Source of the DNA: CAZVAP01 sp964625125
GTDB taxonomy: Bacteria > Patescibacteriota > Gracilibacteria > Absconditabacterales > Absconditicoccaceae
Reading direction: 5' to 3'
Length of the DNA stretch: 26,910 nucleotides
Assembly (NCBI GenBank): GCA_964625125.1
Contig: CAZVAP010000007.1
Location: 1 to 26,910 of the forward strand
The notes beneath the pieces were generated by a model. The model was not told the DNA's origin and did no database searches. It worked only from the letters and a program-made list of their open reading frames with translations. The position numbers and the translations under genes were made by a program. Positions 25,819 to 26,910 of this stretch are shown here, piece after piece. Each line of letters starts with the position of its first letter. The first letter of the stretch is position 1.

Positions 25819-26290
25819 TTTCTTATTTTTACTTATACTTGGTTGGATTGCTTATGAAGATTATAAAACTAAATTAATCCCTATGTGGCTTTTTTATTTA
25901 TTAAATATTTTTTCTTTAGTATGGATTTATTTTTTTTGAAATAAAACATTTTTTATTATTATGGTAGTTTATTTTATAATTTTGGTTGTTTTTGAAGTTC
26001 TGGATTATCTTAAAAAGAGACCTAAATTTTTATCTGAAGACTGGATGATATGAGATACTGGTTTTTATGATTATTGGTTTTATTTATTTTTAATTTGAAT
26101 TTTTATAGCTTATTTAAGTAAAAATTTTGTTTATGTATATTTATTTTTTAGCTTAAGTATAATAATTGGATTCTTGATAGGTTATTTTTTAACAAAAAAA
26201 AAGTACTCTAAATGAGTACCTTTATTTGTATATGCATTTTTTATAATTTTATTTTTACTTATTTTTATTTACTTACTCAGATTGTACTAA
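25793..26290 (+). CDS. small A24 prepilin peptidase, TadV/CpaA-like
   Basis: The 165-aa polytopic protein resembles the short A24 aspartic peptidases (TadV, CpaA, FlaK) that lack the methyltransferase half of PilD. The two catalytic aspartates are visible. D23 is in 'GWIAYEDYKTKLIPMWLFYL' (family D-x(3,5)-IP). D88 is in 'WMIGDTGFYDYW' (family GxGD, here M-I-G-D with the first Gly replaced). A final 'KGVPLFVYAFFIIF' matches the usual P-x-G-P-x-L-A helix start. These enzymes cut leader peptides of pilins at the cytoplasmic face of the membrane. The obvious substrates are the two GDxNIG proteins upstream. Its 3' end overlaps the opposite SH3b gene by 26 bases and holds that gene's terminator. 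Confidence 0.82.
26194..26219 (-). terminator. leftward terminator inside the peptidase gene
   Basis: On the - strand GTACTC - ATTTA - GAGTAC is followed by nine T (26202-26194). The hairpin is short but perfect and lies 46 bases past the SH3b-gene stop, within the coding sequence of the opposite peptidase gene. Confidence 0.75.
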
Positions 26291-26910
26291 CCCATCATAT
26301 TTTTCCTGAAGGAGTTTTAACTTTATACCACCATGAATTAGCAGATAAATTTTTTGAGCATCATAATATTTTAAGTTTAGTTCATTTTCTTAATAATCAT
26401 AATCTTTTACTATATTTTGTATTTTTTTGTCTAAGGTTTAGAGCATATACATTTACTTTTACAATTCCTGTATAAGGACATTTAAGTTTTTTTTCTTTAT
26501 TATATTGAATTAATTCTTCTGGTTTAAGTTTTTTTTCATTTTCATCAACTGGTTTATAAACAGTAATATATCCAGTTAATAATTTTCCTAATATTATATT
26601 ATTTTGTATAGTTCCTGAAATTATAAATGTTCAAGAAAATAAATCTCCACTTCCTGGTATTTTTTGATTTGAGATTAACAAAGAATATATGCTTTTATTG
26701 AAGTTATATTTTTTAGTAAACTTGGTTATTTTTATTGGTTTATTTTCTTTATGAATAATTTTTAATGTTCATATATAAGTGTTTTTTGATATTTGTTTGT
26801 GAGAAGTGATTACTCCAAATAAGTTTTCAACTGGATATATATAGTGATAACTAGCTCAAGAAAGACTATTTCAAGAAAGGGCAGTTCAAGAAAGACTAGT
26901 TCAAGAAAGG
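26265..26910 (-). CDS. secreted SH3b-domain protein with LSG repeats (partial, C-terminal 215 codons)
   Basis: The gene runs leftward from beyond the window's right end and stops at TAA 26265-26267. The visible part starts with four pentapeptides LSG[T/N/A][S/A], then 'YHYIYPVENLFGVITSHKQ' and a beta-rich segment of about 85 residues ending in 'GSGDLFSGTFIISGTIQNNI'. A linker with Lys/Glu/Pro leads to a C-terminal bacterial SH3 (SH3b) domain: 'VNVYALNLRQKNTKYSKRLG', then 'LLRKGTKLKILG', 'WWYKVKTPSGKIGWVSTIGV'. SH3b domains bind peptidoglycan or cell-wall peptides in secreted proteins. The N-terminus is outside the window, so export is inferred. It converges on the prepilin peptidase with a 26-base overlap. 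A cell-wall-attached surface protein or wall hydrolase accessory is likely. Confidence 0.78.
26850..26909. repeat. four 15-bp tandem repeats encoding LSGxx
   Basis: Four direct units of 15 bp (26850, 26865, 26880, 26895) share tcaagaaag and differ in the first six bases. On the - strand they encode LSGAS, LSGNS, LSGTA and LSGTS, with TGA as the glycine of every unit. The array reaches the window edge and probably continues. Confidence 0.9.

Noticed and set aside
26212..26475. Rightward 87-aa hydrophobic frame
   Set aside because: Antisense to the SH3b domain and out of frame with the peptidase; its histidine and phenylalanine richness reflects base composition.
26850..26909. CRISPR array
   Set aside because: Units are 15 bp, directly adjacent without spacers, and in frame with a coding sequence.
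1..26910. UGA as tryptophan (mycoplasma-type code 4)
   Set aside because: TGG is used for Trp, and TGA sits on conserved glycines in MraY, FtsH, ClpP, GatA, PolX and AtpD.

Overview
This is an AT-rich window (roughly a quarter G+C by eye) that only makes sense with UGA read as glycine. In-frame TGA falls on invariant glycines of MraY, FtsH, ClpP, GatA, DNA polymerase X and AtpD, while TAA and TAG are the only stops. The rare codons CGG and CGA are in-frame six times, and four or five of these fit tryptophan better than arginine (for example the W of the UvrD/PcrA 'WIGTFHS' motif). UGA=Gly plus CGA/CGG=Trp matches the code assigned to Absconditabacterales (candidate division SR1, CPR/Patescibacteria; NCBI table 37). 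Gracilibacteria share only UGA=Gly (table 25), so an SR1-type genome is the best guess. All starts are ATG, no convincing Shine-Dalgarno sequence is seen, and genes are packed with overlaps of a few bases.

Layout. Positions 1-6138 (+) carry the 3' end of gyrB, a hypothetical, efp (EF-P), two small membrane proteins, a UPF0173 metallo-hydrolase, a PSP1/RicT-like Fe-S protein, a membrane-anchored TPR protein, mraY, a short chorismate mutase and a DedA protein. A strong promoter with two palindromes then drives a 112-aa hypothetical (6213-6551), which meets a leftward group tail to tail. That group (9029 down to 6548) has a 75-aa membrane protein, an AI-2E/PerM-type exporter, a PH-like membrane protein and a hypothetical. 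A second leftward operon (13334 down to 9102) is clpP - ftsH - small hypothetical - gatA, closed by a hairpin terminator.

From an overlapping divergent promoter at about 13340-13393, rightward genes resume: a membrane protein built of three VirB2/TrbC-pilin-like repeats, a DHH phosphoesterase (NrnA-like) and a terminator. Next come a UvrD/PcrA helicase, PHP-type DNA polymerase X, three overlapping poorly recognised genes (one AMMECR1-like, one faintly FtsA/PilM-like), an RluA/RluD-type pseudouridine synthase and a stand-alone F1-ATPase beta subunit, then a terminator.

The most unusual part is 23515-26290. A strong promoter and a G+C-rich 5' hairpin lead into two small pilin-like proteins sharing a 'G-D-x-N-I-G' N-terminal motif. 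They are followed by two secreted or anchored Cys-containing proteins, a 48-aa membrane peptide and a small TadV/CpaA-like A24 prepilin peptidase. This looks like a compact pilus or surface-appendage cassette of unusual composition. It converges on a partial leftward gene for a secreted protein with a C-terminal SH3b domain and LSG(T/N/A)(S/A) pentapeptide repeats that run off the window. At both convergent junctions, the terminator of one gene lies inside the coding sequence of its neighbour. No tRNA, rRNA, CRISPR array or insertion sequence was seen, and no gene-free stretch exceeds about 140 bases.
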